From positions 2,390,759-2,454,758 of the forward strand of contig NZ_LR733312.1 of assembly GCF_902506295.1 (NCBI RefSeq): DNA of 64,000 nucleotides, read 5' to 3'. A model generated the notes under the pieces. It saw only the letters and a list, made by a program, of their open reading frames with translations, had not been told where the DNA came from and did not search any database. This document shows positions 19,955-29,489 of the stretch, piece after piece (positions within the stretch are counted from its first letter, which is position 1; each line of letters starts with the position of its first letter). The position numbers and the translations under genes were made by a program. This DNA comes from Luteimonas sp. 9C. GTDB lineage: Bacteria > Pseudomonadota > Gammaproteobacteria > Xanthomonadales > Xanthomonadaceae.

Positions 19955-20923
19955 ATGCCTGCCAAGTCCCCGCCAGACCTCAGGTTTCCGTACAAGAGCG
20001 ATCGACTCAAACCGCTGCGGGCGTTCTGCCAGACCACGCGGCTGGGCTCGGTCTCACGCGCGGCGGAGGCGCTGTACGTCAGCCAGCCTGCGATTTCGCT
20101 GCAACTGCAGGCGCTGGAACGCGAGCTGGGAGTCAAGCTGCTGGAGCGCAGCGGCCGGCGTCTGGTACCCACGCGCGCAGGCGAGGCGCTCTACGCACTG
20201 GCGGTGCCCCTGGTCGAAGGGCTCGACGGCCTGCCGGCGGCGTTCCGGCGCGAAGTGGGCGGACTCGATGCCGGCGAACTGACGGTCGCGGCCAACAGCT
20301 CGACCATCCTCTACCTGCTGCCGCGGATCGTGGACCTGTTCCGCCGCCAGCATCCGGACGTGCGCCTGACCTTGCAGGACGCGATCACCGCCGACGGCAC
20401 CGACCTGCTGCGCAGCGACGCCGTGGATCTGGTGGTCGGCTCGATGGTCGATGTACCGGGCGACCTGAGCTATGCGCCGGTCTACCGCTTCGACCCGATC
20501 CTGCTGACCCCGCCCGACCATGCGCTCGCCCGCGCGAAGCGGCTCTCGCTGGAGGAGATCGGCCGCTACGGCCTGATCCTCCCGCCCAAGCGCCAGATCA
20601 CCTACCGCCTCGTCGACCAGGTGTTCCAGCAGGCCCGCGTGCCCTACACCGTGGCGCTGGAGGTCGGCGGGTGGGAGGTCATCAAGCAGTACGTCGCGAT
20701 GGGCATGGGCATTTCGATCGTCAGCTCGATCTGTCTCGACGACACCGACAGCGCGCGACTGGCGACCCGGCCGGTGTCGGCGTGGTTTCCCGCCCGCAGT
20801 TACGGCGTGGTGGTGCGCAAGGGCAAGGTGCTGTCACCCCAGGCGCGGGCGTTCATCGAACTGATCCAGCCCGACCTGTTCGTACGGCGCGATCACCAGG
20901 ATGCCGGGCACTCGGAGCGGTGA
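19955..20923 (+). CDS. LysR-family transcriptional regulator, divergent from aceBA
   Basis: A 322-residue LysR-type regulator: N-terminal winged helix-turn-helix (RAFCQTTRLGSVSRAAEALYVSQPAISLQLQALE, residues about 17-55) and a periplasmic-binding-fold effector domain (about 95-305). Its position facing aceB suggests it controls the glyoxylate shunt. The ATG at 19955 was chosen because the alternative ATG at 19919 overlaps the palindromic operator; neither has a strong ribosome binding site. A CysB-like effector domain (ILPPKRQITYRLVDQVF) is present. The effector is unknown. Confidence 0.9.
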   Translation: MPAKSPPDLRFPYKSDRLKPLRAFCQTTRLGSVSRAAEALYVSQPAISLQLQALERELGVKLLERSGRRLVPTRAGEALYALAVPLVEGLDGLPAAFRREVGGLDAGELTVAANSSTILYLLPRIVDLFRRQHPDVRLTLQDAITADGTDLLRSDAVDLVVGSMVDVPGDLSYAPVYRFDPILLTPPDHALARAKRLSLEEIGRYGLILPPKRQITYRLVDQVFQQARVPYTVALEVGGWEVIKQYVAMGMGISIVSSICLDDTDSARLATRPVSAWFPARSYGVVVRKGKVLSPQARAFIELIQPDLFVRRDHQDAGHSER

Positions 20924-20980
20924 CCGCCGCGCTGCGACGCGCATGTTCACGGTGGCGCCGCAACCCACCGCCACCAACGC

Positions 20981-21008
20981 AAAAAACCCGGCCGAAGCCG
21001 GGCTTTCT
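20981..21008 (-). terminator. intrinsic terminator of the Nat-type ABC operon
   Basis: Read on the minus strand: CCCGGC, a TTCG tetraloop, GCCGGG, then TTTTTT. It sits 24 bases after the permease stop. On the plus strand it is weaker (CTTTCT) but could also serve the convergent LysR gene. Confidence 0.85.
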
Positions 21009-21031
21009 GCGCGAAGGCGGGGCGACGCGCG

Positions 21032-22212
21032 TCAGCTCGCGACCGCCAGTTTTTCCTGTCCGTAGCGCCACACCGCCAGCAGCCAGAGTGCGGCCGCCAG
21101 CGCGAGACTCGCACCCAGATAGACGCCCCACACGTCGGGTGCGATCGGCTCGGCGCGGATGATCTTCAGCAGCAGCTGGTTCTGGGCGAGGAACGGCACC
21201 GCGAACTGCCACAGCTCGGTCTTGATCGGGTTGATCATCAACACGAAGCTCGGGACCATCGGCAGCAGCATCAGCCAGACGATGTGGCTCTGGGCTTCCT
21301 TCATGCTCTTGGCCGTCGCGGCGAGGAACGTCAGCAGCGAGGTGCCGACGAACAGCATCGGCAGCAGCACCAGCAGCATCTTGCCGATCGCCATGAAGCT
21401 CACGTCGAGCATCCGCGCCGAGCCGCCGCCCATCTGCGCGCTGACCTTGAACGCGAGCAGGGTGAGCAGCAGTGAACACATGCCGATGATGCAGGCCGCC
21501 GCGATCTTGCCGCTGACGATCGCCCCGCGCGAGGCCGGCGTGGCCAGCAATGGTTCCAGCGACTGGCGTTCGCGCTCACCCGCGGTGGCATCGAGGATCA
21601 GGTACGAGCCGCCGATGAAGCTCGACAGGATCAGCAGGTACGGCAGCAGGATCGCCAGCATGATGCCGCGCTTGGCTTCTTCGCTCGCCGTGTCGCGCGT
21701 GCCCACCGCGACCGGCTGCACCACCGACGGGTCGATGCCGCGGGCAAGCAGGCGCAGCGCGCCGACCTGCTGGCCGTAGGCCGCGATCGCGGTGCGCACG
21801 CGGCGCGTCGGCGTCTCGGCGTTGCGGCGCGTACTGTCGCTGATGATCTCGACGGTCGCCGGCCGGCCGGCGTGCCAGTCCTCGGCGAAGCTCGCCGGGA
21901 TCTCGATCGCCACGTCGATCTCCTGCCCGGCGATCGACGCCTCCAGGTCCGCCGGTGCATCGACCGCCTGGATGCCGAGCGTCGCCAGATGCGCGACGAG
22001 GTTCGGCGCGTGTTCGGCGCCGATCACGGGCACCTCCAGCACGCGGTCCATCTCGGTCTTCATGCGCTTCTCGGCCATGAAGTTCATGCCCAGCATCAGC
22101 AGCGGATACATCAGCGGGCCGAGCAGCAGCGCCATGAACAACGTGCGCCGGTCGCGCGCGATGTCGAGCAGCTCCTTGCGCACCACGCACCACATCCATC
22201 CCAGGTTCGAGG

Positions 22213-22216
<4 letters not shown>
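21032..22216 (-). CDS. ABC-2 type transporter permease (NatB-like)
   Basis: A 394-residue membrane protein with one N-terminal transmembrane helix, a large extracytoplasmic domain (residues about 45-185) and five or so C-terminal helices, the layout of NatB/ABC2_membrane_3. The stretch ATAGERERQSLEPLLATPASR is the typical coupling helix region. Its ATG overlaps the stop of the ATPase gene (ATGA), so the two are translationally coupled and form an export system. NatAB in Bacillus expels sodium; the substrate here is unknown. A TTCG-loop terminator follows. Confidence 0.88.
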
Positions 22217-22959
<743 letters not shown>

Positions 22960-23005
22960 CGGCGGAGCTCCGGAAGAAAGAAAGAAGTCGACTGGCGCGG
23001 CGCGG

Positions 23006-24532
23006 TCACGGCGACCACCCGTTGAAGCTGGTGAACGGCGGCACCGCACGCATCGCATCGAGACACGTGGCATCGAGCGCCTTGGCATCGGTGGTCTCGA
23101 TGAACTGCGCGAGCAGCTTGGGCGCGCAGCCCAGCGCGAACGTGCCGTGGCTCTGACCCTTGAACACGAGGTGCCGGCCGTTCGGCAGGCCGGCCAGCAC
23201 GCGCTCGGCATACGCGGGCGGCGTGACCGGGTCCAGTTCGCCCGACATCAGCAGGGCCGGCACGTCGGTCTGCAGCGCCGCGGTGTGATTCGCCGGCGGC
23301 GTGCCGGTCGGCCAGGTGCGACAGGCGCCGAAGAACATGCGGGCGACGTCCGGCCCGAGAATCGTGCCGGTCGCGCGCCCATCCTCGCGATAGCGGTCCG
23401 CGTCCTCGGCGCAGATCACCGACCACTGCATGCCGCGGGTCATCGAGCCGCCGAAGCTGCTGTTCATCAGCTGGTACAGCGACATCAGCGGGCCGTAGCG
23501 GCCCTGCGCGGCCTCGTCGAGCATCAGTGGCAGCAGCGATGCGGTCTGCGGCTGGTAGGAGAACAGGAACGCCAGGCCGGTGACGGTGTCGGGCGTGATC
23601 GTGCCCTGCGCTTCGGCGCCGGTGGTCGGATCGCGGTAGGTCACCGTGGCGGGCGCGACCCGCAGCGTGTCCAGCACACCGCGCAACTGCGCCTGCAGAT
23701 CAGTCGGGAAGCGCTCGCGGCACCTGGCGTCCTGCGCACACTGCTTCGACTGCAGCGCCAGCGCGTCTTCGAAGGTGTGCGCGAACTCGCCCCCGATCAC
23801 CAGGTCGTTGGGCGCGACGCCGTCGAGCACGATGCTGCGCGTGTGCTGCGGATACGCCATCGCATACTGCTGCGCGACGCGCGTGCCGTAGGAGCCGCCG
23901 ACCAGGTTGATCTGCTCGGCGCCCAGCGCTGCGCGCACGGTGTCGAGATCGCGGATCGCATTGCCGGTCGTGTAGAAGCGTGGATCGGCGCGCCCGTCCA
24001 GTCCGGCGAGGCAACGCGATACGTAGTCGTCGAGCACGTCGTCGCTGGGCAGGGCGACGGCGTCCAGGTCGAGCGGTTCGCCATCGGCGCCGGTACAGGT
24101 GAGCGGGTTCGAATCGCCGGTGCCGCGCTGGTCGACCAGCACGATGTCGCGCTGGCGGCGCACCTCGCGCAGGCCGGCGTTGATCTGTGCGGCCAGTTCG
24201 GTCGCCGCCTGGCCGGGCCCGCCGGCGAGGAAGAACACCGGATCGGCGGTGCCGCCGTCGCTGGCGTCGGCCGGCAGCCAGGCGATGTCGAGGCCGATCT
24301 GGCGACCCTGCGGGGCGTCCGGATTCTCCGGCACCTCGAAGGTCGCGCACTGCGCCTCGACGCGCGTGGCGGCGTTGCCGCCGTCGAGCGTGCAGGCATG
24401 GAACGGGATCTGGCCGAACATGCGCGTCGGGCGTGCGTCGTCGCCGCCGGCGGGCGCCGGTGCGCCGCCGCTGCAGCCGGCGAGCGCCGCGCCCGCAGCC
24501 AGCGCCAGCAGGGAAAGCCTCGTTGCTCTCAT
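23006..24532 (-). CDS. alpha/beta-hydrolase lipoprotein with TAP-like C-terminal domain
   Basis: A 508-residue hydrolase resembling tripeptidyl aminopeptidases (SlpD/SlpE, TAP family). Lipoprotein signal MRATRLSLLALAAGAALAGC (Cys at 20). The catalytic serine is in GGSYGTRVAQQYA (near residue 218); Asp in SGELDPVTPP and His in GQSHGTFALGC (near 470) complete the triad within the C-terminal TAP-like domain. Family members cleave peptides or esters outside the cytoplasm. Its ATG overlaps the end of the XRE regulator gene by 4 bases, linking it to that operon. Confidence 0.87.
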   Translation of the reverse strand: MRATRLSLLALAAGAALAGCSGGAPAPAGGDDARPTRMFGQIPFHACTLDGGNAATRVEAQCATFEVPENPDAPQGRQIGLDIAWLPADASDGGTADPVFFLAGGPGQAATELAAQINAGLREVRRQRDIVLVDQRGTGDSNPLTCTGADGEPLDLDAVALPSDDVLDDYVSRCLAGLDGRADPRFYTTGNAIRDLDTVRAALGAEQINLVGGSYGTRVAQQYAMAYPQHTRSIVLDGVAPNDLVIGGEFAHTFEDALALQSKQCAQDARCRERFPTDLQAQLRGVLDTLRVAPATVTYRDPTTGAEAQGTITPDTVTGLAFLFSYQPQTASLLPLMLDEAAQGRYGPLMSLYQLMNSSFGGSMTRGMQWSVICAEDADRYREDGRATGTILGPDVARMFFGACRTWPTGTPPANHTAALQTDVPALLMSGELDPVTPPAYAERVLAGLPNGRHLVFKGQSHGTFALGCAPKLLAQFIETTDAKALDATCLDAMRAVPPFTSFNGWSP

Positions 24533-24729
24533 GGAACGTCCTCGAACAGGAAAATGGATTCGATGGGCTCGGCGAACTCGCGTGCGATCCGGAACGCCAG
24601 CGGCAGGCTGGGATCGTACTTCCCGGTTTCGATCGCGTTGATCGTCTGTCTCGATACATCCAGACGTTCGCCCAGCTGTGCTTGTGACCAACCGCAGGCC
24701 TCGCGCAGTTCGCGCACCCGGCTCCTCAC
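24529..24729 (-). CDS. small XRE-family helix-turn-helix regulator
   Basis: A 66-residue single-domain repressor-like protein. The helix-turn-helix WSQAQLGERLDVSRQTINAIE occupies residues about 14-34, and the YDPSLPLAFRIAREFAEPIESIF ending is typical of the YozG/Cro-like family that is encoded next to small multi-span membrane proteins. The membrane-protein gene lies 10 bases upstream in the same operon and the hydrolase gene overlaps downstream by 4 bases. It probably binds the twin palindromes upstream of the operon at 25319-25380. Confidence 0.9.
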   Translation of the reverse strand: MRSRVRELREACGWSQAQLGERLDVSRQTINAIETGKYDPSLPLAFRIAREFAEPIESIFLFEDVP

Positions 24730-24739
24730 GACCGCGGCC

Positions 24740-25306
24740 TCATCCGTAGCGCCGCGCGACGACGGATTTCGCGAATCCGTAGGTCCCGCACACCAGCGGG
24801 AACACCCACAGCATCGCCGCGCTCGCCGGCACGTCGATGACCCGCGCGGCCTGCAGGAAGCCGGCGGTCATGTAGCCGAAGGACACCAGCGCCGCCGCGA
24901 TGCAGACCGCCTCGAGCTCGATGCGTTGCTGCAGTTCGTCGACGCCGCGGATGAAGCGCACCATCGCGCGCAGCACGAGCGCGATCGGCAGGATCGGCAG
25001 CAGGGCGATGACCGCGCGCAGGGGCGGCGTCTCGACCTGCCGCAGCAGCAGCAGCGAGACGATCAGCAACCCTGCGTAGGCGCCCATGCCGAGCAGCAGC
25101 TCCCGCGTGTAGCGGCGCTGCACCGGTCCAGAGGCGGTCGCGCAACGCTGCTCCGCGGACAGCGCTGCCGCGGCCACGAGGCCCAGGCCGCCGAGCAGCA
25201 TCAGCAGAGGCACCCAGGCCGGCAGATGGGACAGGCCGAACCGCACGCCGATGGTGGCGCCGATCAGGCCCAGGGCCAGACCGGAGAAGAGTCGGGAGCG
25301 CGGCAT
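24740..25306 (-). CDS. multi-span membrane protein paired with XRE regulator
   Basis: A 188-residue membrane protein with six likely transmembrane segments (about residues 8-25, 30-50, 75-95, 100-118, 140-160, 163-182). The start at MPRSRLFSGL was chosen because the longer frame would run through the operators. Function unknown; genes of this kind are often found with a short XRE regulator (DUF2178-like pairs). First gene of a three-gene operon: membrane protein, XRE regulator, TAP-like hydrolase. Confidence 0.8.
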   Translation of the reverse strand: MPRSRLFSGLALGLIGATIGVRFGLSHLPAWVPLLMLLGGLGLVAAAALSAEQRCATASGPVQRRYTRELLLGMGAYAGLLIVSLLLLRQVETPPLRAVIALLPILPIALVLRAMVRFIRGVDELQQRIELEAVCIAAALVSFGYMTAGFLQAARVIDVPASAAMLWVFPLVCGTYGFAKSVVARRYG

Positions 25307-25318
25307 GGCGTGTCCAGG

Positions 25319-25336
25319 TGTCAAGTGAGCTTGACA
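25319..25336 (-). promoter_or_regulatory. operator palindrome 1 (TGTCAAG-N4-CTTGACA)
   Basis: A perfect 7-bp inverted repeat with 4-base spacer, 13 bases upstream of the membrane-protein ATG. Identical arms recur at 25363-25380. Likely bound by the XRE protein encoded in the same operon. Confidence 0.75.
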
Positions 25337-25362
25337 GCGAGCATCCGGGATCATCCCAAGCC

Positions 25363-25380
25363 TGTCAAGCACCCTTGACA
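25363..25380 (-). promoter_or_regulatory. operator palindrome 2 (TGTCAAG-N4-CTTGACA)
   Basis: Second copy, centre 44 bases from the first (about four helical turns). On the minus strand its TTGACA could serve as the -35 box of the operon, with a GATGCT-like -10 17 bases further on, so repressor and polymerase would compete. Confidence 0.75.
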
Positions 25381-25450
25381 CCGGATCGACCCCGCGCCGC
25401 TGTGCCTCGTGCCGAACGGCTGACGCGCGTGGCGCGCGCCCTTCCGCGCC

Positions 25451-26620
25451 CTACGCCAGCGCGTCCAGGCGCTCCTCGAACACCAGTCGGCTGGCCGCGT
25501 CAGGAATGCGCGGTGCCAGCGCACGTGCCTGCCCGACGTGCACGCCGACCGCCGCGTCGTCGCCGTCCAGCCGGGCGATTTCCGCATCCAGCCACGCGCG
25601 GTACGGCGAGAGATCCATCAGCCCGCCCTCGCAGCGCAGCCGCCAGGCGGCGACCAGCGCGCGATCTCCGACCAGCAGGGCGGCATGGCTGGCGAGCGCG
25701 ACGGCCATGGCGCTCTGGAAGACCGGTGGCGCGGTGGCGAACGTCGCGGTCAGCGCCTGCGCGTCGGGGCGCGCGCCGTCGGCATCCCGTGCATCGACCG
25801 CGCGCGCCAGGCGCAGCATCCGTGCCGACTGCCGCAGGCCGGTGATGGCGACCGCGCCGTCGTCGGGCGGCAGGGCGGTGGACGGCCAGTCGCGCGGGCG
25901 TACCCCGGCCAGGCTCAGCGCGATCAGCTGGTTGATCTGCAGCTGTAGGGCCGCATCGGGTGTCCGGCGCAGCAGGTCGAGCAGACCGCGACCGTCCGAG
26001 CGCCACCCCTGCAGATGCAACGGGACGAGATTGCCGAGGCCCAGCGTCGCCGCGCCCAGCGCCGCACCGATCAGGGTGCCGGTCAGCCAGCCCGGCATCG
26101 GCAGCCACGCCACCAGGCCGGCCAGCAGCGCCGCGGTCAGCAGGTTCGCCAGCGGTCCGCCGATCAGGAACACCATCTGGTCGACCCGGCCCAGGCCGCG
26201 CGTGCCCCGCGGCAGCAGTGCCGCGAATCCCCCGATCCCGCGGATGCTGCCGCCGTTGCGCCAGCGCCAACGGTCGTCGCCACCGCGCTCGCAGCGTACC
26301 GGCCCCACGCCGAAGGCGATCGCCTGCATGCCGCGCGACAGCCCGGCCACCGCGTGCCCGGCCTCGTGCACGACGATGTGCGGCCACAGCGACAGGAAGA
26401 AGCCGGCCAGCACCGCGAACCCCGCTGAGGGCGGCAGTGACTGCAGCAGCGGCAGGCCGAGCCACGCCGCGACGGCGCCGATCACGCCCCCGCCGAGGAA
26501 GCCGCGGACCGCCGGCAGCGCGCGCCGCCACCCGGGCGGTGGCGCCGGCGCGACGGCGGGCGCCGGTGGCATCAGCGCCGCGATCTCGGGGGCCTGTGTC
26601 GTGTGCACCGCGGTGTCCAT
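25451..26620 (-). CDS. M50-family site-2-protease-like membrane peptidase
   Basis: A 389-residue protein with a Pro/Ala-rich N-terminus, then transmembrane helices carrying the zinc motif HEAGHAVAG (HExxH, near residue 85) and a later GNLVPLHLQGWRSDG segment that supplies the third ligand region (usually NxxPxxxLDGG; here replaced by a His/Gln/Asp-type variant). The C-terminal about 170 residues are soluble and helical. Family members cut within or near membranes. The start has no strong ribosome binding site. It lies 74 bases after the ferredoxin reductase gene on the same strand. Confidence 0.8.
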   Translation of the reverse strand: MDTAVHTTQAPEIAALMPPAPAVAPAPPPGWRRALPAVRGFLGGGVIGAVAAWLGLPLLQSLPPSAGFAVLAGFFLSLWPHIVVHEAGHAVAGLSRGMQAIAFGVGPVRCERGGDDRWRWRNGGSIRGIGGFAALLPRGTRGLGRVDQMVFLIGGPLANLLTAALLAGLVAWLPMPGWLTGTLIGAALGAATLGLGNLVPLHLQGWRSDGRGLLDLLRRTPDAALQLQINQLIALSLAGVRPRDWPSTALPPDDGAVAITGLRQSARMLRLARAVDARDADGARPDAQALTATFATAPPVFQSAMAVALASHAALLVGDRALVAAWRLRCEGGLMDLSPYRAWLDAEIARLDGDDAAVGVHVGQARALAPRIPDAASRLVFEERLDALA

Positions 26621-26694
26621 CCCCGTTTCCCCGTCCCGGACCGGCGGTGGCCTGCGTCGACCGGCGCCGTGCGCTGCGTCGGATGCCCCGCGCG

Positions 26695-27444
26695 TTATTT
26701 GCTGCTGACGTATTTTTCGCGGCGGATCAGCGGCACCGGCAGGCCGAAGCCCTTCAGCGCGTCGAACGTCGCGTCGACCATGTTCGGGTTGCCGCACAGG
26801 TAGGCGATGTCGCCCTCGCCCGGCGCGAATTCCTCGAGGAACTGCTGCACGTAGCCGTGGCGCACGTCGGCGTGCGGCGCGTCCGGCAGTTCGCGCGAGA
26901 AGCACGGCACGAAGCGGAAGTTCGGATGTGCATCGGCGAACGCACGGAAGTCGTCGCCGTACAGCAGTTCGTCGGGGGTCCGCGCGCCCATCAGCAGCAC
27001 GACCTCAACGCCGCGCTCGGCGATCGCGGTCTCCAGCAGCGGCAGCATCGCCCGGTACGGGGTGACGCCGGTGCCGGTGCCCACCAGCAGATAGCGGCGG
27101 TTGGTGTCCTGGGGCATCAGGCAGAAGCGTCCGAACGGCCCGCTGGCCTGCACGGTGTCGCCGAGCGCCATGCCTTCGAACAGGGCGGTCGCCGCGCCAC
27201 CGGGCACGTAGCTCACCGCAACGTCGATCGCCTCGCCCGGACCGATGGCGTGGTCGTGGATCGTCGCCAGCGAGTACGAGCGCTTGGTCGCCGTGCCGTC
27301 CGCGTACTCGAAGTGGATCTGGATGAACTGGCCGGGGATGAAGTCCAGCGGCTGGCCGTCGTCACGGACGAAGGACAGGTGGGCGACGGTCGGCGCGATC
27401 ATGCGCCGCGAGACGAGCTTGATGGGGAATTGCGTGATGGCCAC
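26695..27444 (-). CDS. fpr: ferredoxin--NADP+ reductase
   Basis: A 249-residue FAD enzyme of the bacterial Fpr class, moving electrons between NADPH and ferredoxin or flavodoxin. Visible motifs: FAD-binding KRSYSLATI (near residue 50), NADP-binding VGTGTGVTPYRAML (near 115) and the C-terminal AYLCGNPNMVDATF (near 215), ending REKYVSSK. No ATG fits the family N-terminus; a GTG at 27444 (VAITQFPIKLVSRR) is the best start. The gene lies divergent from the YadGH-type transporter. Role in oxidative stress or iron-sulfur supply is known for the family. Confidence 0.9.
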   Translation of the reverse strand: MAITQFPIKLVSRRMIAPTVAHLSFVRDDGQPLDFIPGQFIQIHFEYADGTATKRSYSLATIHDHAIGPGEAIDVAVSYVPGGAATALFEGMALGDTVQASGPFGRFCLMPQDTNRRYLLVGTGTGVTPYRAMLPLLETAIAERGVEVVLLMGARTPDELLYGDDFRAFADAHPNFRFVPCFSRELPDAPHADVRHGYVQQFLEEFAPGEGDIAYLCGNPNMVDATFDALKGFGLPVPLIRREKYVSSK

Positions 27445-27665
27445 AGCGGGAATGGGTCCGTGATTCGGCGAGCATCCGGCGCTGGCTGCGGCCGGTGGGC
27501 ACTCGATGCGCCTATGGTAGCGGGTCGGCGCGTGGCGCCCGGTGCACGGGCCGGCAGACGGTGTCGCGCCGCGCACGGCGCCACGCATGCAACGCGGCGT
27601 TGCGACCGGGGCCGGTGGGCCGTCCCTATACTACGGGCCCCGCCGCGCCATCCGCGGCATGAGCG

Positions 27666-28634
27666 ATGGACATGTCCCCGAATTCCCACGCCGACGCCGC
27701 CCTTTCGGTGCGCGATCTGCGCAAGACCTACGCCGGCGGCGTCGAGGCGCTCAAGGGCATCTCGCTCGACGTCGCACCCGGCGACTTCTTCGCCCTGCTC
27801 GGCCCCAATGGCGCCGGCAAGTCGACGCTGATCGGCATCATCTCGTCGCTGGTCAACAAGACCTCGGGCGAGGTGCGCCTGTTCGGCACCGACCTGCACA
27901 CCCAGCGCGACGCCGCCATGCGGCTGATCGGCCTGGTGCCTCAGGAGATCAACTTCAACTTCTTCGAAAAGCCCTTCGACATCCTGGTCAACTACGCCGG
28001 CTTCTACGGCATCCCGCGCGCCGAGGCGATGGTGCGCGCCGAAGAGGAGCTCAAGCGCGCGCAGCTGTGGGACAAGGCGACGACGATGTCGCGCACCCTC
28101 TCCGGTGGCATGAAGCGGCGGCTGATGATCGCCCGCGCGATGATGACGCGCCCGCGCCTGCTGATCCTCGACGAGCCCACGGCCGGCGTCGACATCGAAA
28201 TCCGCCGCGGCATGTGGCAGACGCTCAAGGAGATCAATGCCGCCGGCACGACGATCATCCTGACCACGCACTACCTGGAAGAAGCCGAGAGCCTGTGCCG
28301 GAACCTGGCGATCATCGATCGCGGGATCATCGTCGAGCAGGGTCCGATGCGCACCTTGCTGTCGAAGCTCGACGTCGAGGGCTTCATCTTCGACATCGAC
28401 GGCACGCTGCCGGCGACGCTGCCGCCGATCGAAGGCACCACCCTGGTCGCGACCGACGACCACACCCTGGATCTCGACATGCCGCGTGCGATGGACCTCA
28501 ACCGCGTGTTCGCCACGCTCGACGGCGCCGGCATCCGCGTGCGTTCGATGCGCACCAAGTCCAACCGCCTCGAGGAGCTGTTCGTGCGCATGACCGGCCC
28601 CAACGCCGCCGCGCAGCAGGAGACACCGGCATGA
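27666..28634 (+). CDS. ABC transporter ATP-binding protein (YadG-like)
   Basis: A 322-residue ATPase: Walker A GPNGAGKSTL near residue 45, Q-loop VPQEINFNFF near 90, signature LSGGMKRRL near 147, Walker B LLILDEPTAGVD near 167, H-loop TTHYLEEAE near 200. The roughly 90-residue C-terminal extension is typical of YadG. It overlaps the permease gene by 4 bases (ATGA), forming an ABC-2 exporter of unknown substrate. A TATACT -10-like box lies at 27627-27632. Confidence 0.92.
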   Translation: MDMSPNSHADAALSVRDLRKTYAGGVEALKGISLDVAPGDFFALLGPNGAGKSTLIGIISSLVNKTSGEVRLFGTDLHTQRDAAMRLIGLVPQEINFNFFEKPFDILVNYAGFYGIPRAEAMVRAEEELKRAQLWDKATTMSRTLSGGMKRRLMIARAMMTRPRLLILDEPTAGVDIEIRRGMWQTLKEINAAGTTIILTTHYLEEAESLCRNLAIIDRGIIVEQGPMRTLLSKLDVEGFIFDIDGTLPATLPPIEGTTLVATDDHTLDLDMPRAMDLNRVFATLDGAGIRVRSMRTKSNRLEELFVRMTGPNAAAQQETPA

Positions 28635-29440
28635 GCACCAAGGCCACCGACGTCGCCGCGCTCGAAGGCACCACGCAGCGCCACTGGATCGCGCTGTACA
28701 CGATCGCGCGCCGCGAGATCGTCCGCATCCTGCGCATCTGGGGCCAGACCCTCGTGCCGCCGGCGATCACGATGACGCTGTACTTCCTGATCTTCGGCGG
28801 CCTGATCGGCGCACGCGTCGGCGAGATGGACGGCATCCGCTACATGGATTTCATCGTGCCGGGCCTGGTGATGATGAGCGTCATCCAGAACAGCTACGGC
28901 AACATCTCGTCGAGTTTCTTCGGCGCGAAGTTCGGCCGCCACGTCGAGGAACTGCTGGTCAGCCCGATGCCGAGCTGGGTGATCCTCGGCGGCTACGTGA
29001 TCGGCGCGGTGACGCGCGGTCTCGCGGTCGGCGTCATCGTGCTGTGCATCGCGATGCTGTTCACCACCGTGCGCATTCCGCATCCGCTGGTGACCTTCGC
29101 CACCGTGCTGCTGGGCGCGACGATCTTCGCCCTGGCCGGTTTCGTCAACGCGGTCTACGCGAAGAAGTTCGACGACGTCGCCATCGTCCCGATCTTCATC
29201 CTGACCCCGCTGACGTATCTGGGCGGCGTGTTCTATTCGGTTTCGCTGCTGCCCGGCTGGGCCGAAACGGCGACGCACGCCAACCCGATCTTCTACATGG
29301 TCAACGCGTTCCGCTACGGCCTGCTCGGCGTCAGCGACGTGTCGCTGGGCGTGTCGTTCGCGCTGATGATCAGCTTCGTCATCGCACTGGGCGCGCTGGC
29401 GTTGTGGCTGCTCAAGCGCGGCATCGGTCTGCGCAGCTGA
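28631..29440 (+). CDS. ABC-2 type permease (YadH-like)
   Basis: A 269-residue inner-membrane permease with six transmembrane helices and the ABC-2 signature region GVFYSVSLLPGWAETATHANPIFYMVNAFRYGLLGVSD near residues 190-228. It pairs with the overlapping YadG-like ATPase. YadGH-type systems resemble drug and lipid exporters but have no proven substrate. Cytoplasmic N-terminus precedes the first helix near residue 30. Confidence 0.92.
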   Translation: MSTKATDVAALEGTTQRHWIALYTIARREIVRILRIWGQTLVPPAITMTLYFLIFGGLIGARVGEMDGIRYMDFIVPGLVMMSVIQNSYGNISSSFFGAKFGRHVEELLVSPMPSWVILGGYVIGAVTRGLAVGVIVLCIAMLFTTVRIPHPLVTFATVLLGATIFALAGFVNAVYAKKFDDVAIVPIFILTPLTYLGGVFYSVSLLPGWAETATHANPIFYMVNAFRYGLLGVSDVSLGVSFALMISFVIALGALALWLLKRGIGLRS

Positions 29441-29489
29441 GGGTTTCCTGCGCGGCGAACGCCGCGCGCCACACGTACAAGGACTGGTC

